From: a virus | Strand: one strand, 5' to 3' | IMG/VR virus record: IMGVR_UViG_3300043570_002464 | Location: 1-63,804 of that record | Length of the DNA stretch: 63,804 nucleotides | Part shown: positions 33,951 through 42,718 of the stretch, piece by piece | How positions within the stretch are numbered: the first letter of the stretch is position 1 | Layout: each line of letters starts with the position of its first letter | The notes under the pieces: model-generated | Databases searched by the model: none | Told to the model about the DNA's origin: nothing | What the model saw: the letters and a program-made list of their open reading frames with translations, nothing else | Program-made: the position numbers and the translations under genes

Positions 33951-34631
33951 TTATCCTTGTCCCATATTGGCTTTTATTGACCAATTTTTGTTGTAGAATT
34001 CATTTTGTGCTCTCTGCCTGTCAATCGTTTTGTCATGAATAATAGACCACTCAACTTCTTTAGGAAGATGTGCCACAATAGATGCTCCCACAATTGTTTC
34101 GTGTAATGGTTTTTGCCATTGTATTCTTAAACTATTTTTATAAATACGAGATTGATAATCTCCATTGCCCCAATTTATAATAGGCAAGTCACCAAACTCC
34201 GATAATTTTGATATATGCCATCCCCAGTTTCTGGCATCATTGTCTGTGGCACCTCGTACAATATTGACTCGTGGAACTCTATACAATTCAACCGTTGGAT
34301 TTGACTCTAGCAACTCGTGCATATTATTCAATAGTGCCGGATACAAATATTCGTCGGCGTCACATTGTACAATATAATCACCCACACAACGCTTGCTGCC
34401 ATAGTTCTTGTGCTCTGCAAAGTTTTTGTTTAGTGCATGTTGAACTACGGCGAACCCATAACTTTTTGCTTTGGCAAGAATTTTCTTTGTATCTTCGTTG
34501 TTTGAAAAATCGTCCAGTATAACAACTTCATCGTTTGGGGCAACAAAGTCTATATGAGTCTTGAGCTTCTCAATCAGTTGCAGAAGCTCAAGTGTCTCAT
34601 TCTTGCAAGTTACTAAATAACTTATTTTCAT
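33951..34631 (-). CDS. GT-A glycosyltransferase (family 2)
   Basis: 226 residues. MKISYLVTCKNETLELLQLI, DEVVILDDFSNNEDT, YIVQCDADEYLYP (D-x-D) and IHDKTIDRQRAQNEFYNKN match short bacterial LPS core glycosyltransferases of family 2. It precedes the Ugd-like gene by 1 nt. High confidence for the family, none for the sugar. Confidence 0.88.
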   Translation of the reverse strand: MKISYLVTCKNETLELLQLIEKLKTHIDFVAPNDEVVILDDFSNNEDTKKILAKAKSYGFAVVQHALNKNFAEHKNYGSKRCVGDYIVQCDADEYLYPALLNNMHELLESNPTVELYRVPRVNIVRGATDNDARNWGWHISKLSEFGDLPIINWGNGDYQSRIYKNSLRIQWQKPLHETIVGASIVAHLPKEVEWSIIHDKTIDRQRAQNEFYNKNWSIKANMGQG

Positions 34632-35935
34632 CCTGCGACTGGTACTGTTGGTGTAATTTTCTTGAACTTTGGAAGAGTAATTGCCACTTTCTTTTCAAAC
34701 GCTGGCAAATTCTTTTCCAATACTTCAATCAATTTCTTACCGGCTTCTTCGAGATTAAATCTCTCATTATTTTGAATACGCAGCTTTTCTGACTTTGGAA
34801 CATAGTTTATATAATTTTCGTATATATCTTCCAGCTTTTGAGCAGCAATGCTGTAATTGGCGTTGAACCATTGGGATTCTTTGATTAACCAATCATTGCA
34901 TGCACTTGGAGGAATATTGACTAGTGTACCAGGTAGAAGATTTGCCAAATTTTCGGGCAAGAAATCTATGTGTCCACTCCAATTTGTAGTGAGAAGCGGC
35001 TTGCCACTCAAAGTTGCTTCCAACAAAGGACGCCCAAATCCTTCACCATGTGTGAGACTGGCGTGCGCTTTTATTTTTGGATGATTATATAGTCTATTCA
35101 ATTCGACCGGTGTAAGATCACCATGGATCAAATATATGTTTGGTAGATTTCCAGACAATGTAGATCTAATATCATTTATTTTCTTTAATATTTCAGTCTT
35201 ATCTACCTTTGAGAATGTTGCTCCACTTGTTTTGAGTATCAATGCGGGCGGATTATTTTTATTTTTAAACACCTCGCTAAATATCTTTATAAGCATCCCA
35301 ATATCTTTTCTATCCGCGCCAATATCACCTTGCAACCAATGTCCGACGAACAAATAACAAAATGTCTCAGGTATTGACTCAAGTGCCAAATCAATATCTT
35401 TAGATGGCTCTGATGTTTTTTTGTAAATATTGGTATCCACTCCTTCAAATACAACTTCAATTGGTTTGTTCAACTGAAGCTTGTCGTTCATACCTGTTTT
35501 ATCATCTCGTCGATCATATATTGTTTTAATGAAAACCTCTTTAGAAAAAACAGAAGGAACAATGTTAAGATTCATTCTATTTAATCCCTCAATCCATTCC
35601 GCTCTTGGTGCGGTCGATTCTATTCCGGCTGTAATTCCGATGTTATATTTTCCCCGAGGCTGAAATTCGTTGGGTATTGATACCTGAATAAATAATTCCG
35701 GTTGCGATGTAAGGTTGGTAGTAAGTATTTTACTTTTAATTTCTTTAACCATCGGTCGAGTTTCGTCATCAAGCATTGTGTTTGGACAAACCCCCCAACG
35801 CATAGGTACAATTTTGACATCAAACTTGTCCCACTTGATGATGTCGGACACAATTGCAAAACAGTGATCTCCGTAACCACTACGAGATGCCACCGGTCCT
35901 TGGATTACACACACAGGTTTTATTTCATTACTCAT
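34628..35935 (-). CDS. GT-B glycosyltransferase (family 4-like)
   Basis: 435 residues. CVIQGPVASRSGYGDH opens the N-lobe; CYLFVGHWLQGDIGADRKD and LIHGDLTPVELNRLYNH belong to the C-lobe, with ASLTHGEGFGRPLLEATLSG giving the E-x(7)-E motif. It overlaps the next glycosyltransferase start by 4 nt. Confidence 0.85.
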   Translation of the reverse strand: MSNEIKPVCVIQGPVASRSGYGDHCFAIVSDIIKWDKFDVKIVPMRWGVCPNTMLDDETRPMVKEIKSKILTTNLTSQPELFIQVSIPNEFQPRGKYNIGITAGIESTAPRAEWIEGLNRMNLNIVPSVFSKEVFIKTIYDRRDDKTGMNDKLQLNKPIEVVFEGVDTNIYKKTSEPSKDIDLALESIPETFCYLFVGHWLQGDIGADRKDIGMLIKIFSEVFKNKNNPPALILKTSGATFSKVDKTEILKKINDIRSTLSGNLPNIYLIHGDLTPVELNRLYNHPKIKAHASLTHGEGFGRPLLEATLSGKPLLTTNWSGHIDFLPENLANLLPGTLVNIPPSACNDWLIKESQWFNANYSIAAQKLEDIYENYINYVPKSEKLRIQNNERFNLEEAGKKLIEVLEKNLPAFEKKVAITLPKFKKITPTVPVAG

Positions 35936-35961
35936 AGTTTTATATAACCTTTATTTTATTA

Positions 35962-36153
35962 TTACGGAGTTGTTCCAGCCGTATTCTGGGCTTCTTGTTC
36001 ATCAATGATTGCTTCAATTTCATTTTCCACGTCATTGATGCGATCCTTAAAATCAACATTTGCCGATTTTTTCTCCTTGCGGATTTCAGCGAGCTGTTTT
36101 GTTAGCTCGTAAACTTTTGTCTTTGCTTCGTCTTTTGTTAGTGCTTTTGCCAT
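35962..36153 (-). CDS. Small coiled-coil protein
   Basis: 63 residues from ATG 36153 (MAKALTKDEAKTKVYELTKQ). A longer in-frame reading to 36336 overlaps the 491-residue glycosyltransferase and is rejected. Charged and helical, with a short unstructured end (AQNTAGTTP). Unknown function within the glycan operon. Confidence 0.55.
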   Translation of the reverse strand: MAKALTKDEAKTKVYELTKQLAEIRKEKKSANVDFKDRINDVENEIEAIIDEQEAQNTAGTTP

Positions 36154-36166
36154 AATATTTTTTAGT

Positions 36167-37642
36167 TTAGTTGAATTTGTTTTTTGCTTCTGCTCTGTCA
36201 ATCTTTGGTATAATGAAACCAAGGCTTTTGTTTGGCATGTTGTGCCCAACATATTCATCATGACGATGAATGTTGAAGCGTTCTCTGCCCTTCCAATTTG
36301 ATAACATGTTGTCAATTCCAACTGCCATAGTTTCACACATTCTCTCGGAACTCAATCCTTCTGAACTCATGAGCCATTCACGTCCCTTTGATCCGCGATC
36401 TTTGCGATTGTCGCGACCAACTTCATACCAGTGCATCATTGCTACAGCAGCATCTTCCCAACGAGCATAATCTGCGAGAATATATGGTGTAGGAATACTT
36501 CCCTGTACCATTCTTGCACCGGGAAATATTGGTGTAACCCAAGTACCGTGATTCTTGTATCTACCATCCGCATTGGTTCCCCAGTTTGTATCAAACTCCA
36601 CAGGATTACCATTTTCATCTGTAAATCCACATTGATCTTGCAAACCACCGGTTACTGTTACGATAATGGGTGTGCCAGCGGCGATACTTTCCGCCGTTCC
36701 AAGTCCAAATCCCTCATTATCAGAAAGATTGATTGTAACATCGGAAATATTATAGTACTGATTTAGACGATCTGGCATGATCTTGTCAGTACTGAAAACG
36801 ACATCATAATCGGGACAGAAAGCGGTCTTACATGCCAACAAGTCGGTACCCGCATCATCCAGTGGAGGAGTATGCATAAACAATACACATTTGGATGCTT
36901 CTTCTTTGGTTAAATTATCACAGAAGTTTCTATAAGCAAGCATGATTGTGCTGGTTTGCTTGCGACGAATGTTACGATTGTTATAAAAAATAACATAGTT
37001 ATAATCTTTCTTGAATAATTGCTTTTTTACCACATTCAGTTCTTTTAGTTCAGACTCACTTGTCAATGGTCTAAATGTCTTGGTGTTGATGCCATGTGGC
37101 ACATAAGACACCGTGGTTGGCTTGTTTAATACAGAACCCAAGACCCCGTCAACAATATTCTTGGTTTGTTTGCTGATGCAACCAATCCAATCGCAGCTTT
37201 CATAAAACGCACGATTATACATTGGATACGGTAAATCATCCCAAATACTATAATAACCAATTGGCATCTTTTGACGAAGTTCACGTTCCATCTGATACAA
37301 CCAACCCCAAAAACGAGGATCGGTGAAATGCATCAAAGCGTCCGGCTTTTCAAGCTTGATGATTTCATTTAGAATTTCCGGATTGCCATAGCCATCAACT
37401 GGATATAAACGAACATATGCATCGCTGATACCCGCGCCGATATTTACTGCACTGTCCAAATTCATTATCTTTCCCTTTTCAGGATGTTGAACAGAGCCAG
37501 CGATTTGAACCCAATTATACTTGCCAGCAAGTCCAGTTACAAACTCTCTTGCCATAGTGGCAATACCAGAATGCATTCTCAAGTCGTCGCAAAGTAGTAT
37601 AATTTTCTTTCTGTCCTTTTGAGGAATATAACCATTATTCAT
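36167..37642 (-). CDS. GT-B glycosyltransferase (family 4-like)
   Basis: 491 residues. IILLCDDLRMHSGIATMAREF and YVPHGINTKTFRP define the N-lobe and hinge; YNYVIFYNNRNIRRKQ the first C-lobe strand; VTINLSDNEGFGLGTAESIAAG contains the E-x(7)-E motif. It is the first gene of the glycan operon and has its own promoter. The largest GT of the set. Confidence 0.87.
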   Translation of the reverse strand: MNNGYIPQKDRKKIILLCDDLRMHSGIATMAREFVTGLAGKYNWVQIAGSVQHPEKGKIMNLDSAVNIGAGISDAYVRLYPVDGYGNPEILNEIIKLEKPDALMHFTDPRFWGWLYQMERELRQKMPIGYYSIWDDLPYPMYNRAFYESCDWIGCISKQTKNIVDGVLGSVLNKPTTVSYVPHGINTKTFRPLTSESELKELNVVKKQLFKKDYNYVIFYNNRNIRRKQTSTIMLAYRNFCDNLTKEEASKCVLFMHTPPLDDAGTDLLACKTAFCPDYDVVFSTDKIMPDRLNQYYNISDVTINLSDNEGFGLGTAESIAAGTPIIVTVTGGLQDQCGFTDENGNPVEFDTNWGTNADGRYKNHGTWVTPIFPGARMVQGSIPTPYILADYARWEDAAVAMMHWYEVGRDNRKDRGSKGREWLMSSEGLSSERMCETMAVGIDNMLSNWKGRERFNIHRHDEYVGHNMPNKSLGFIIPKIDRAEAKNKFN

Positions 37643-37652
37643 ATATAAAATT

Positions 37653-37681
37653 TAGTATGTTTTAAATTTGACTATTGTCAA
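37653..37681 (-). promoter_or_regulatory. Sigma70-like promoter of the glycan operon
   Basis: TTGACA (37681-37676), 17-nt spacer, ATACTA (37658-37653), 10 nt before ATG 37642. It would drive the operon running left through the glycosyltransferases. Confidence 0.5.
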
Positions 37682-37685
37682 ATTA

Positions 37686-37895
37686 TTAAAATGCACTGCC
37701 GCTAATTTGTAAAGAATTTGTGTCGTCAATTTTCTTTTTGAAATCAGCATCGTTGGTGTATAGATATACACAACGATTGACTAACTTTTGCAGTGTCATG
37801 CCGCTACTTACACCAGCTTCTTTGAATGAAGTATATTTGTCTTTAAAAATGTGAATACTGGTAAAAGATGTTTCGTGATTTGATTTTAGTTTCAT
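37686..37895 (-). CDS. Small hypothetical protein, possibly ribbon-helix-helix
   Basis: 69 residues. A beta strand (SFTSIHIFKD) followed by two helices (KYTSFKEAGVSSGMTLQKLV, NRCVYLYTND) is compatible with a ribbon-helix-helix DNA-binding protein. Not recognised with certainty. It lies between the nuclease gene and the glycan operon promoter. Confidence 0.45.
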   Translation of the reverse strand: MKLKSNHETSFTSIHIFKDKYTSFKEAGVSSGMTLQKLVNRCVYLYTNDADFKKKIDDTNSLQISGSAF

Positions 37896-37980
37896 ATGTT
37901 GTTGTTTTTCCTATATACATATATATGAAAACAACATTCCGTATATATAAGAAATCAAATTAATATATAAAAACTACTTA

Positions 37981-38988
37981 TCAAGTTTCTTTTCCGTCAC
38001 AATATAACTTTCCTTCAGAGTTCTTCAGTTCTTTAAAGATACAATATTTGCAATTCTTCTTGGCTTTGCCGGGTTGCTTAGGAAACACACCGTCTTTATT
38101 ATATTCACCGGCAGCATCAAATCCAGCATTGATAAACTCCAAGAATGATGTTTCAACTTGTTTCATGCTAATTTTACCATCGGGTGGAGAAATACGTTGA
38201 ATGCGTTGTTGTGGAAAAGCTACATCCTCGTATAGTTTGCGTTTTACAACAAAGAATTCAATTTCGATGTCAGTCATCGGAACCTTGAACATTTGATTAT
38301 AAAACCGCTTATACAACAACAGTTGATCAATCTTGGTTCTGTCTGCCTTCTGATATTTATTCCAACCATTGGTTGATGTCTTGAAATCTAAAATAAGTAC
38401 CTTCTTGGTCAGTTTGTCTTTTAGCACAATGTCAAGAAAGCCTTTGTATAATATTGTGCCACCTTTTAATGGAATTTCCAATGGCAGTTCAATACCAACA
38501 AGTTCATATTTTTTACTTGGAAAATGCTTGCTGCGTTGAGCATATGCTAGTGTATGATCCATAATAACTTTACCATCGTTCTCAAACTCTTTGACTGTAT
38601 CTTGAGTGATCAAGCCCAATATATCTCTTTCATCTTCAGTCAACTTGAGCTGTTCATCTGTAGCAATCTTGAGGTCTTTTAAGCCTTCTTCATATTCTTT
38701 CTTGAACAAACCAAATGCATCCAAAGCATCTGCTTCGGCAGTTCCTACTGTATATAACAAACGAAGATATTCTTGTAATGCGGCATGAATAGCTGTACCA
38801 AATGTGGTATGAATGCTTGCTTCATATGGAGCCAACTTGTCAATATAAGAAAGTTTCCAATCCATTGGACATTTTAACCATTTGCTATATTGACTGAAAC
38901 TCACATTCTTGAGTTTTTTTACTGGCTGAGTGGGTTCGGTTATAACCGGCACAGGATCGGGAGTTTCTACAAGAAATTGATTGGACAT
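37981..38988 (-). CDS. PD-(D/E)XK nuclease of the Cas4/RecB-like family
   Basis: 335 residues. VSFSQYSKWLKCPMDWKL near 28, TFGTAIHAALQEYL near 62 (the conserved His), VLILDFKTSTNGWNKYQ near 195 (D...D-x-K) and YDLLLYKR-type QLLLYKRFY follow the RecB nuclease order. Cys in KCPMDW plus CKYCIF and YCDG at the C-terminus could hold an Fe-S cluster as in Cas4/AddB. There is no CRISPR array or cas gene nearby, so a role in DNA end processing is likelier. Confidence 0.85.
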   Translation of the reverse strand: MSNQFLVETPDPVPVITEPTQPVKKLKNVSFSQYSKWLKCPMDWKLSYIDKLAPYEASIHTTFGTAIHAALQEYLRLLYTVGTAEADALDAFGLFKKEYEEGLKDLKIATDEQLKLTEDERDILGLITQDTVKEFENDGKVIMDHTLAYAQRSKHFPSKKYELVGIELPLEIPLKGGTILYKGFLDIVLKDKLTKKVLILDFKTSTNGWNKYQKADRTKIDQLLLYKRFYNQMFKVPMTDIEIEFFVVKRKLYEDVAFPQQRIQRISPPDGKISMKQVETSFLEFINAGFDAAGEYNKDGVFPKQPGKAKKNCKYCIFKELKNSEGKLYCDGKET

Positions 38989-38996
38989 ATACTACT

Positions 38997-39024
38997 ACTA
39001 TACATAAAAAAAACTATCTGTCAA
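38997..39024 (-). promoter_or_regulatory. Sigma70-like promoter of the Cas4/RecB-like nuclease gene
   Basis: TTGACA (39024-39019), 16-nt spacer, TATAGT (39002-38997), then 8 nt to ATG 38988. One of the clearest promoters in the window; the transcript is predicted to start within about 2 nt of the ATG. Confidence 0.65.
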
Positions 39025-39036
39025 TGTTAATGACTG

Positions 39037-39045
39037 TATATTTAT
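39037..39045 (+). promoter_or_regulatory. TATAYTTAT motif on the plus strand
   Basis: TATATTTAT ending 8 nt before ATG 39054. It shows that the motif is oriented with the gene, since this is a plus-strand gene. Confidence 0.45.
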
Positions 39046-39053
39046 TAATAACG

Positions 39054-39533
39054 ATGCAAAATAAATCTTTCACGCACATATTACAAAAAACGGGTGTGCT
39101 AAAAACATTCACAGTTGCAAAAATTGTCAAGAAACAAGACATTGACGAGCTAAAAGCACTAATAAAAAGTGTGGCATCGGATGATGCCGAATATAAAAAA
39201 ATGTTGAAAGAAGAAATGTCTAAAATCTCCGACATGCACAATAAACGCAACCCAATACCTGGCATCATTTATCCCACGCCAGAAAATGACATAAAAAAAT
39301 TATTGGTTGCCATTACTAAAAAATTTTGTAAAGGAATAAAATCACAAAAATTTAGCAAACGAGAACTTGCTTTCTTGGTATCAGCAATCATAAACGATCT
39401 TGGTTTGACACAAGAAGATTTTGTTAAACTAAAAGAAGAGCTTGAAAGTCAGATTCGGGATGATGATGAAGAAGATGAAGATGATGAAGAAGATGATGAA
39501 GAAGATGATGAAGAAGAAAGTCAGAGCTTCTGA
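39054..39533 (+). CDS. Hypothetical protein with an acidic tail
   Basis: 159 residues from ATG 39054 (MQNKSFTHILQKTGVL); the in-frame ATG at 39024 would place the TATATTTAT motif inside the gene. The body is helical and the last 25 residues are almost only Asp and Glu. Its 3' end overlaps the stop of the convergent dNMP kinase gene. Acidic tails are typical of DNA mimics or binding partners of basic proteins. Function unknown. Confidence 0.6.
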   Translation: MQNKSFTHILQKTGVLKTFTVAKIVKKQDIDELKALIKSVASDDAEYKKMLKEEMSKISDMHNKRNPIPGIIYPTPENDIKKLLVAITKKFCKGIKSQKFSKRELAFLVSAIINDLGLTQEDFVKLKEELESQIRDDDEEDEDDEEDDEEDDEEESQSF

Positions 39534-40150
39534 ATCCAAATATTCATAAACTTGTCTACGTGAGCATTTAGTTGAGTGTCAAGTAATAAATCTTCTGGTA
39601 GTTTGCATTCTACATGTTCCCATTTAATGGAATGATGTGCAGCAGCGTCAATCTTTGGATCATTTTCTTTTTCATGTTCATTTGCTGGCTGAATAAATAC
39701 TTTGTGTCCCCATTGAATATCCCAAGTAAATTTGCTGATATGACACAATACTCCATTCACTTCATTTTTTAGAAAGTATAGCTCGTCTTTTTCATATGCA
39801 TCATAGCGAATATCTGTTATGATATAATAATCATAATTGGTTTCATCAATGGTCTTCTTGGCAATATCAATCCAATATCTACCATCTGTGCGCTTGCGTT
39901 GAGCATCGCCATACCATACAAGCATGGGACGAATAATCAACTTTTCTTCTGGAATAGTTGTGAAGGCAGAAATGCCAAGATTCTCCATCAAGAAATTATC
40001 AACATCTGCTTTTAATGGATCAGCCAGTGCAATTCTTTTTACAGATTTACCTGCCTGTTGAAGTTTATATGCAAGAATGGAAGCGAATGTATCTTTACCA
40101 CTGCGAGCGCAACCGCCAATACCCACTACTTTTTTATTTGATGTTTGCAT
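39521..40150 (-). CDS. Deoxynucleoside monophosphate kinase (T4 gp1-like)
   Basis: 209 residues. VVGIGGCARSGKDTFASIL is the P-loop with G-x-x-x-x-G-K-D-T as in T4 gp1-type kinases. ALADPLKADVDNFL and a long central insertion with WYGDAQRKRTDGRYW match the nucleotide-binding and lid regions; YYIITDIRYDAYEKDE is the D-x-R strand. It phosphorylates dNMPs for phage DNA synthesis. Confidence 0.85.
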   Translation of the reverse strand: MQTSNKKVVGIGGCARSGKDTFASILAYKLQQAGKSVKRIALADPLKADVDNFLMENLGISAFTTIPEEKLIIRPMLVWYGDAQRKRTDGRYWIDIAKKTIDETNYDYYIITDIRYDAYEKDELYFLKNEVNGVLCHISKFTWDIQWGHKVFIQPANEHEKENDPKIDAAAHHSIKWEHVECKLPEDLLLDTQLNAHVDKFMNIWIQKL

Positions 40151-40153
40151 ATT

Positions 40154-40627
40154 TTATCGTTTACTCTTTTCCAACAACTCTTCAATTTGATCTGTGTCAT
40201 ATCCATAATTTTGCACAATGCTGCGAATATCATCATTGGTCATGATACTCATATATTCAACAACATTGCGTTCACTATCCTTGAAATGCATACATAACAA
40301 AGTCAATAAAGTTTTATTATATTTCTCTCCGCTGTTTTTTATATATGGCACAAATACCTTTGCTTTTGGTACAATGTCAATACAAACTCTATAAAACTGC
40401 TCTGGAGTTAGTTTGTCTTGATAATATTGTAAATCATTGATGCTGTCAACAAAGTCCATCTGCATACTCAAAAATCTACACACCATATAATTACTCCAAG
40501 TCTTTTTATCCGCATCAGACAATGTATCAAAGTATTTAGGATTTTTTCCCACACGCACTTCATTGAGGTGGTCAAATAAACTTTTATTCTTTGGCTTTTT
40601 ATCAACTTCGTTTTTTATTTTTGCCAT
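40154..40627 (-). CDS. Putative clamp-loader small subunit (T4 gp62-like)
   Basis: 157 residues from ATG 40627 (MAKIKNEVDKK). KSLFDHLNEVRVGKNPKYF, YMVCRFLSMQMDFVDSINDL and IVPKAKVFVPYIK follow the block order I associate with T4-type gp62 subunits, which join gp44 to load the sliding clamp. The match is to the general pattern only. The gp44 and gp45 partners are not in this window. Promoter TTGACA/TATAGT lies just upstream. Confidence 0.45.
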   Translation of the reverse strand: MAKIKNEVDKKPKNKSLFDHLNEVRVGKNPKYFDTLSDADKKTWSNYMVCRFLSMQMDFVDSINDLQYYQDKLTPEQFYRVCIDIVPKAKVFVPYIKNSGEKYNKTLLTLLCMHFKDSERNVVEYMSIMTNDDIRSIVQNYGYDTDQIEELLEKSKR

Positions 40628-40638
40628 GTTATTTATCA

Positions 40639-40666
40639 ACTATACAATAGTTCGGATATATGTCAA
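40639..40666 (-). promoter_or_regulatory. Sigma70-like promoter of the gp62-like gene
   Basis: TTGACA (40666-40661), 16-nt spacer, TATAGT (40644-40639), 11 nt before ATG 40627. Confidence 0.6.
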
Positions 40667-40671
40667 CAACA

Positions 40672-40878
40672 TCACACAATTTTAATAAACCCATCGGTTA
40701 TGCGATTTTTTAAAATAATGTTGGCGGCTTTTTCTAAAGCTTCTTCTTTAATTTTCAAGTAATCTTCCACAGTGGCAGTTGAAGCATACTCCATTATCAT
40801 ATGATTATCATATGCTTGTTGAGCTTCTTCAAATGTTGATTTGTCTAAATCAAGTTGCGTTACGCCTATTTGCTTCAT
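40672..40878 (-). CDS. Small hypothetical protein
   Basis: 68 residues from ATG 40878 (MKQIGVTQLDLDKSTFEEAQ). A longer GTG-started form would overlap the upstream gene. Helical, no known domain. Located 5 nt after the 91-residue gene stop. Confidence 0.5.
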   Translation of the reverse strand: MKQIGVTQLDLDKSTFEEAQQAYDNHMIMEYASTATVEDYLKIKEEALEKAANIILKNRITDGFIKIV

Positions 40879-40883
40879 AAATT

Positions 40884-41159
40884 TTAATCCCACTTTCTGT
40901 GGGTTTCTGCCACCCACTCATTACCATCATACTCTTCAATCTGCCATTGAACATCATCGGGAATCTCTACAACTTTAAGTTCAGCATGACCACCATCGGC
41001 AGATTCTCCTAGTTGCTCTACAATTTCTACTAGAATAGGATTGTTGCGCTCGATATCACGTTCGTATGTAATTGTTGTACCAGATCGTTCATTAAACAGA
41101 GCAAGAGCTTCTTCAGAAAGCCCAAAGCCACCATAACAAGTATTGATTATAATTTTCAT
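40884..41159 (-). CDS. Conserved phage protein (NTCYGGFGLS family)
   Basis: 91 residues from ATG 41159 (MKIIINTCYGGFGLSEEAL). The opening resembles a widespread phage/bacterial small protein whose role is unknown. Acidic, alpha/beta, with KVVEIPDDVQWQIEEYDG near the end. Its start overlaps the upstream gene stop by 4 nt. Confidence 0.6.
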   Translation of the reverse strand: MKIIINTCYGGFGLSEEALALFNERSGTTITYERDIERNNPILVEIVEQLGESADGGHAELKVVEIPDDVQWQIEEYDGNEWVAETHRKWD

Positions 41160-41455
41160 TTTTTTATAGATAAGAGAACATTCAATGCAGAAGCACAAGG
41201 AAATTGTTCCCCAATTTTGAACTTAAATGCATTTAAGCTAAATGGTTTGAGCACTCTGTCGCCATTGACCCAACTTCTTTCTGTGCTAATATAGTCTTGT
41301 TGTTCCAACATATCACGCAACTTTGTGAACTCTGGGTGATCAATTGTACCATGTGACATTCCAGATATGGTAGAACCATCATACATATTCAATGTCATGT
41401 ATTTGGTGTCTGCTATATCAGAAATATATTCACGTTTTAGCACAAACTTTTTCAT
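41156..41455 (-). CDS. Hypothetical protein
   Basis: 99 residues from ATG 41455 (MKKFVLKREYISDIADT). An upstream in-frame extension to 41539 runs through the neighbouring gene and is rejected. The second half (TKLRDMLEQQDYISTERSW and NAFKFKIGEQFPCASALNV) is alpha/beta. Not recognised. Confidence 0.5.
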   Translation of the reverse strand: MKKFVLKREYISDIADTKYMTLNMYDGSTISGMSHGTIDHPEFTKLRDMLEQQDYISTERSWVNGDRVLKPFSLNAFKFKIGEQFPCASALNVLLSIKK

Positions 41456-41456
41456 T

Positions 41457-41672
41457 TTATTTCTTCCATACCCTTTTGTCGTATTGTACAAATGTAACAA
41501 GACCAAATGCGTTCTTTGCATTTGACCATTTGCCTTCATTGTTCTTTTGGCTGACTATTTTTGTGTATGCAGCGTTTTCAGTTAGTATATCTGGGTTTCC
41601 AAGAAAAAACTTGTTTCCAAGTTCCAACTTACCAAATTCTACCATACGCGGTCCTTCATTATTTGTTTTCAT
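41457..41672 (-). CDS. Small hypothetical protein
   Basis: 71 residues. Beta-rich, starting MKTNNEGPRMVEFGKLELGN and ending FVQYDKRVWKK. Length and composition resemble a small SH3-like phage protein, but no family is assigned. It overlaps the upstream coiled-coil gene by 14 nt. Confidence 0.5.
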   Translation of the reverse strand: MKTNNEGPRMVEFGKLELGNKFFLGNPDILTENAAYTKIVSQKNNEGKWSNAKNAFGLVTFVQYDKRVWKK

Positions 41673-41991
41673 TTTCTTCCGTGGATTGTAAATTTATCTT
41701 TTGTTTTAAACCGTCTTTCATAGATCGGTTCATATTTTGCTCTAAACGATGTATTCTTGAGTTATATTCCGTCAATTTACCGTTTATTTTACTGTGGTCT
41801 GAGTTATTTTTCTTTAGTTGCTCAAATGCAACTTTTAGTGTATCTGCGATTGCATTTCCTGCTGTTGCAAGTGCTCTTTTATGACTTTCATTTTGTTCAA
41901 GGAGTTGCTTATTCAGTTTCTTTATTTGATAATAAGAACGAGTAGAATATGCAAGCAGTAAAACGCATAATGTTAGTGTGAAATATTCCAT
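41659..41991 (-). CDS. Membrane-anchored coiled-coil protein
   Basis: 110 residues from ATG 41991 (MEYFTLTLCVLLLAYSTRSY). One N-terminal membrane helix is followed by a long charged coiled coil (about residues 25-100). A longer form starting at 42039 would include the terminator hairpin of the HNH gene. This single-pass anchor plus coiled coil resembles a spanin-like or scaffolding layout, but a role is not established. Confidence 0.6.
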   Translation of the reverse strand: MEYFTLTLCVLLLAYSTRSYYQIKKLNKQLLEQNESHKRALATAGNAIADTLKVAFEQLKKNNSDHSKINGKLTEYNSRIHRLEQNMNRSMKDGLKQKINLQSTEENENK

Positions 41992-41999
41992 GAATAAAA

Positions 42000-42028
42000 A
42001 AGGATGTATCAGATTATGATACATCCTT
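42000..42028 (-). terminator. Hairpin terminator of the HNH gene
   Basis: AAGGATGTATC-ATAATCT-GATACATCCTT on the minus strand, an 11-bp perfect stem followed by TTTTTAT. It separates the HNH gene from the membrane coiled-coil gene. Confidence 0.7.
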
Positions 42029-42046
42029 GGATTTGTCAATATTTTT

Positions 42047-42703
42047 TTATGCTACAACTTCTTTCACATGCGTAACATGGTCTAAGAAATGAACCCAACT
42101 TGGATGATGTGCCACATTGATTGTGGAACTTATGGGCAAAGACTTGGGAGCAAATGGCTTACGAATAAGTGTCAAACCTGCTTGCTTTGGCGTCTTGTCT
42201 GCCTTTTTGCTGTTGATGTCTTTGTGACACCATACCATGTTTTCAAACGTGTTTCTGCCGCCTTGAGAACGTGGAGTAACATGATCAATGTTGCCGTCTT
42301 TCCAAGTTAGAACTTCGCCAGTATATTGACAAATACCACCATCACGCTTTCTGATTGCTTCCTTGGTTGGACGAGGCTGTACAGTTGGCATTTTGCTATA
42401 GTTGGGTTGAATAATAACGCGTGGAGCACGAATCTCCATGTTGGAGGTGTGAATAGCCAAGTCATATTCACGAACTGGAAGCTTTCGCCATTCGTCCCAG
42501 CCAACAGGTTGGGTATATTCGGGGTTGTTCCAATCAACATTGCCGTCAGCATCAATTGGAAATACCATGTCAATAGCCATAGCAGCAGGAGAATTTCCCT
42601 TTTCGCCTCCTAGCATGGCAATGAGAGCTTCTTTGACCGTTTTGGTGCCCAAAGCTTGCCAAACGCCATTTAAACATAATACCGGTTGATTGATAACATT
42701 CAT
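42047..42703 (-). CDS. HNH endonuclease
   Basis: 218 residues. The HNH core reads RDGGICQYTGEVL, GNIDHVTPRSQGGRN (D-H) and ENMVWCHKDINSKKADK near residues 115-170. The N-terminal 100 residues carry FPIDADGNVDWNNPEY and AIHTSNMEIRAPRVII, a domain I associate with bacterial and phage HNH proteins of unknown target. It has its own promoter and terminator. Both homing and non-homing functions are possible. Confidence 0.85.
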   Translation of the reverse strand: MNVINQPVLCLNGVWQALGTKTVKEALIAMLGGEKGNSPAAMAIDMVFPIDADGNVDWNNPEYTQPVGWDEWRKLPVREYDLAIHTSNMEIRAPRVIIQPNYSKMPTVQPRPTKEAIRKRDGGICQYTGEVLTWKDGNIDHVTPRSQGGRNTFENMVWCHKDINSKKADKTPKQAGLTLIRKPFAPKSLPISSTINVAHHPSWVHFLDHVTHVKEVVA

Positions 42704-42718
42704 TTTTATATACCCATA

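Noticed and set aside
37981-38988. A Cas4 gene indicating a phage CRISPR system
   Set aside because: No cas1, cas2 or effector gene and no repeat array are present; RecB-like nucleases of this kind are common in phages alone.
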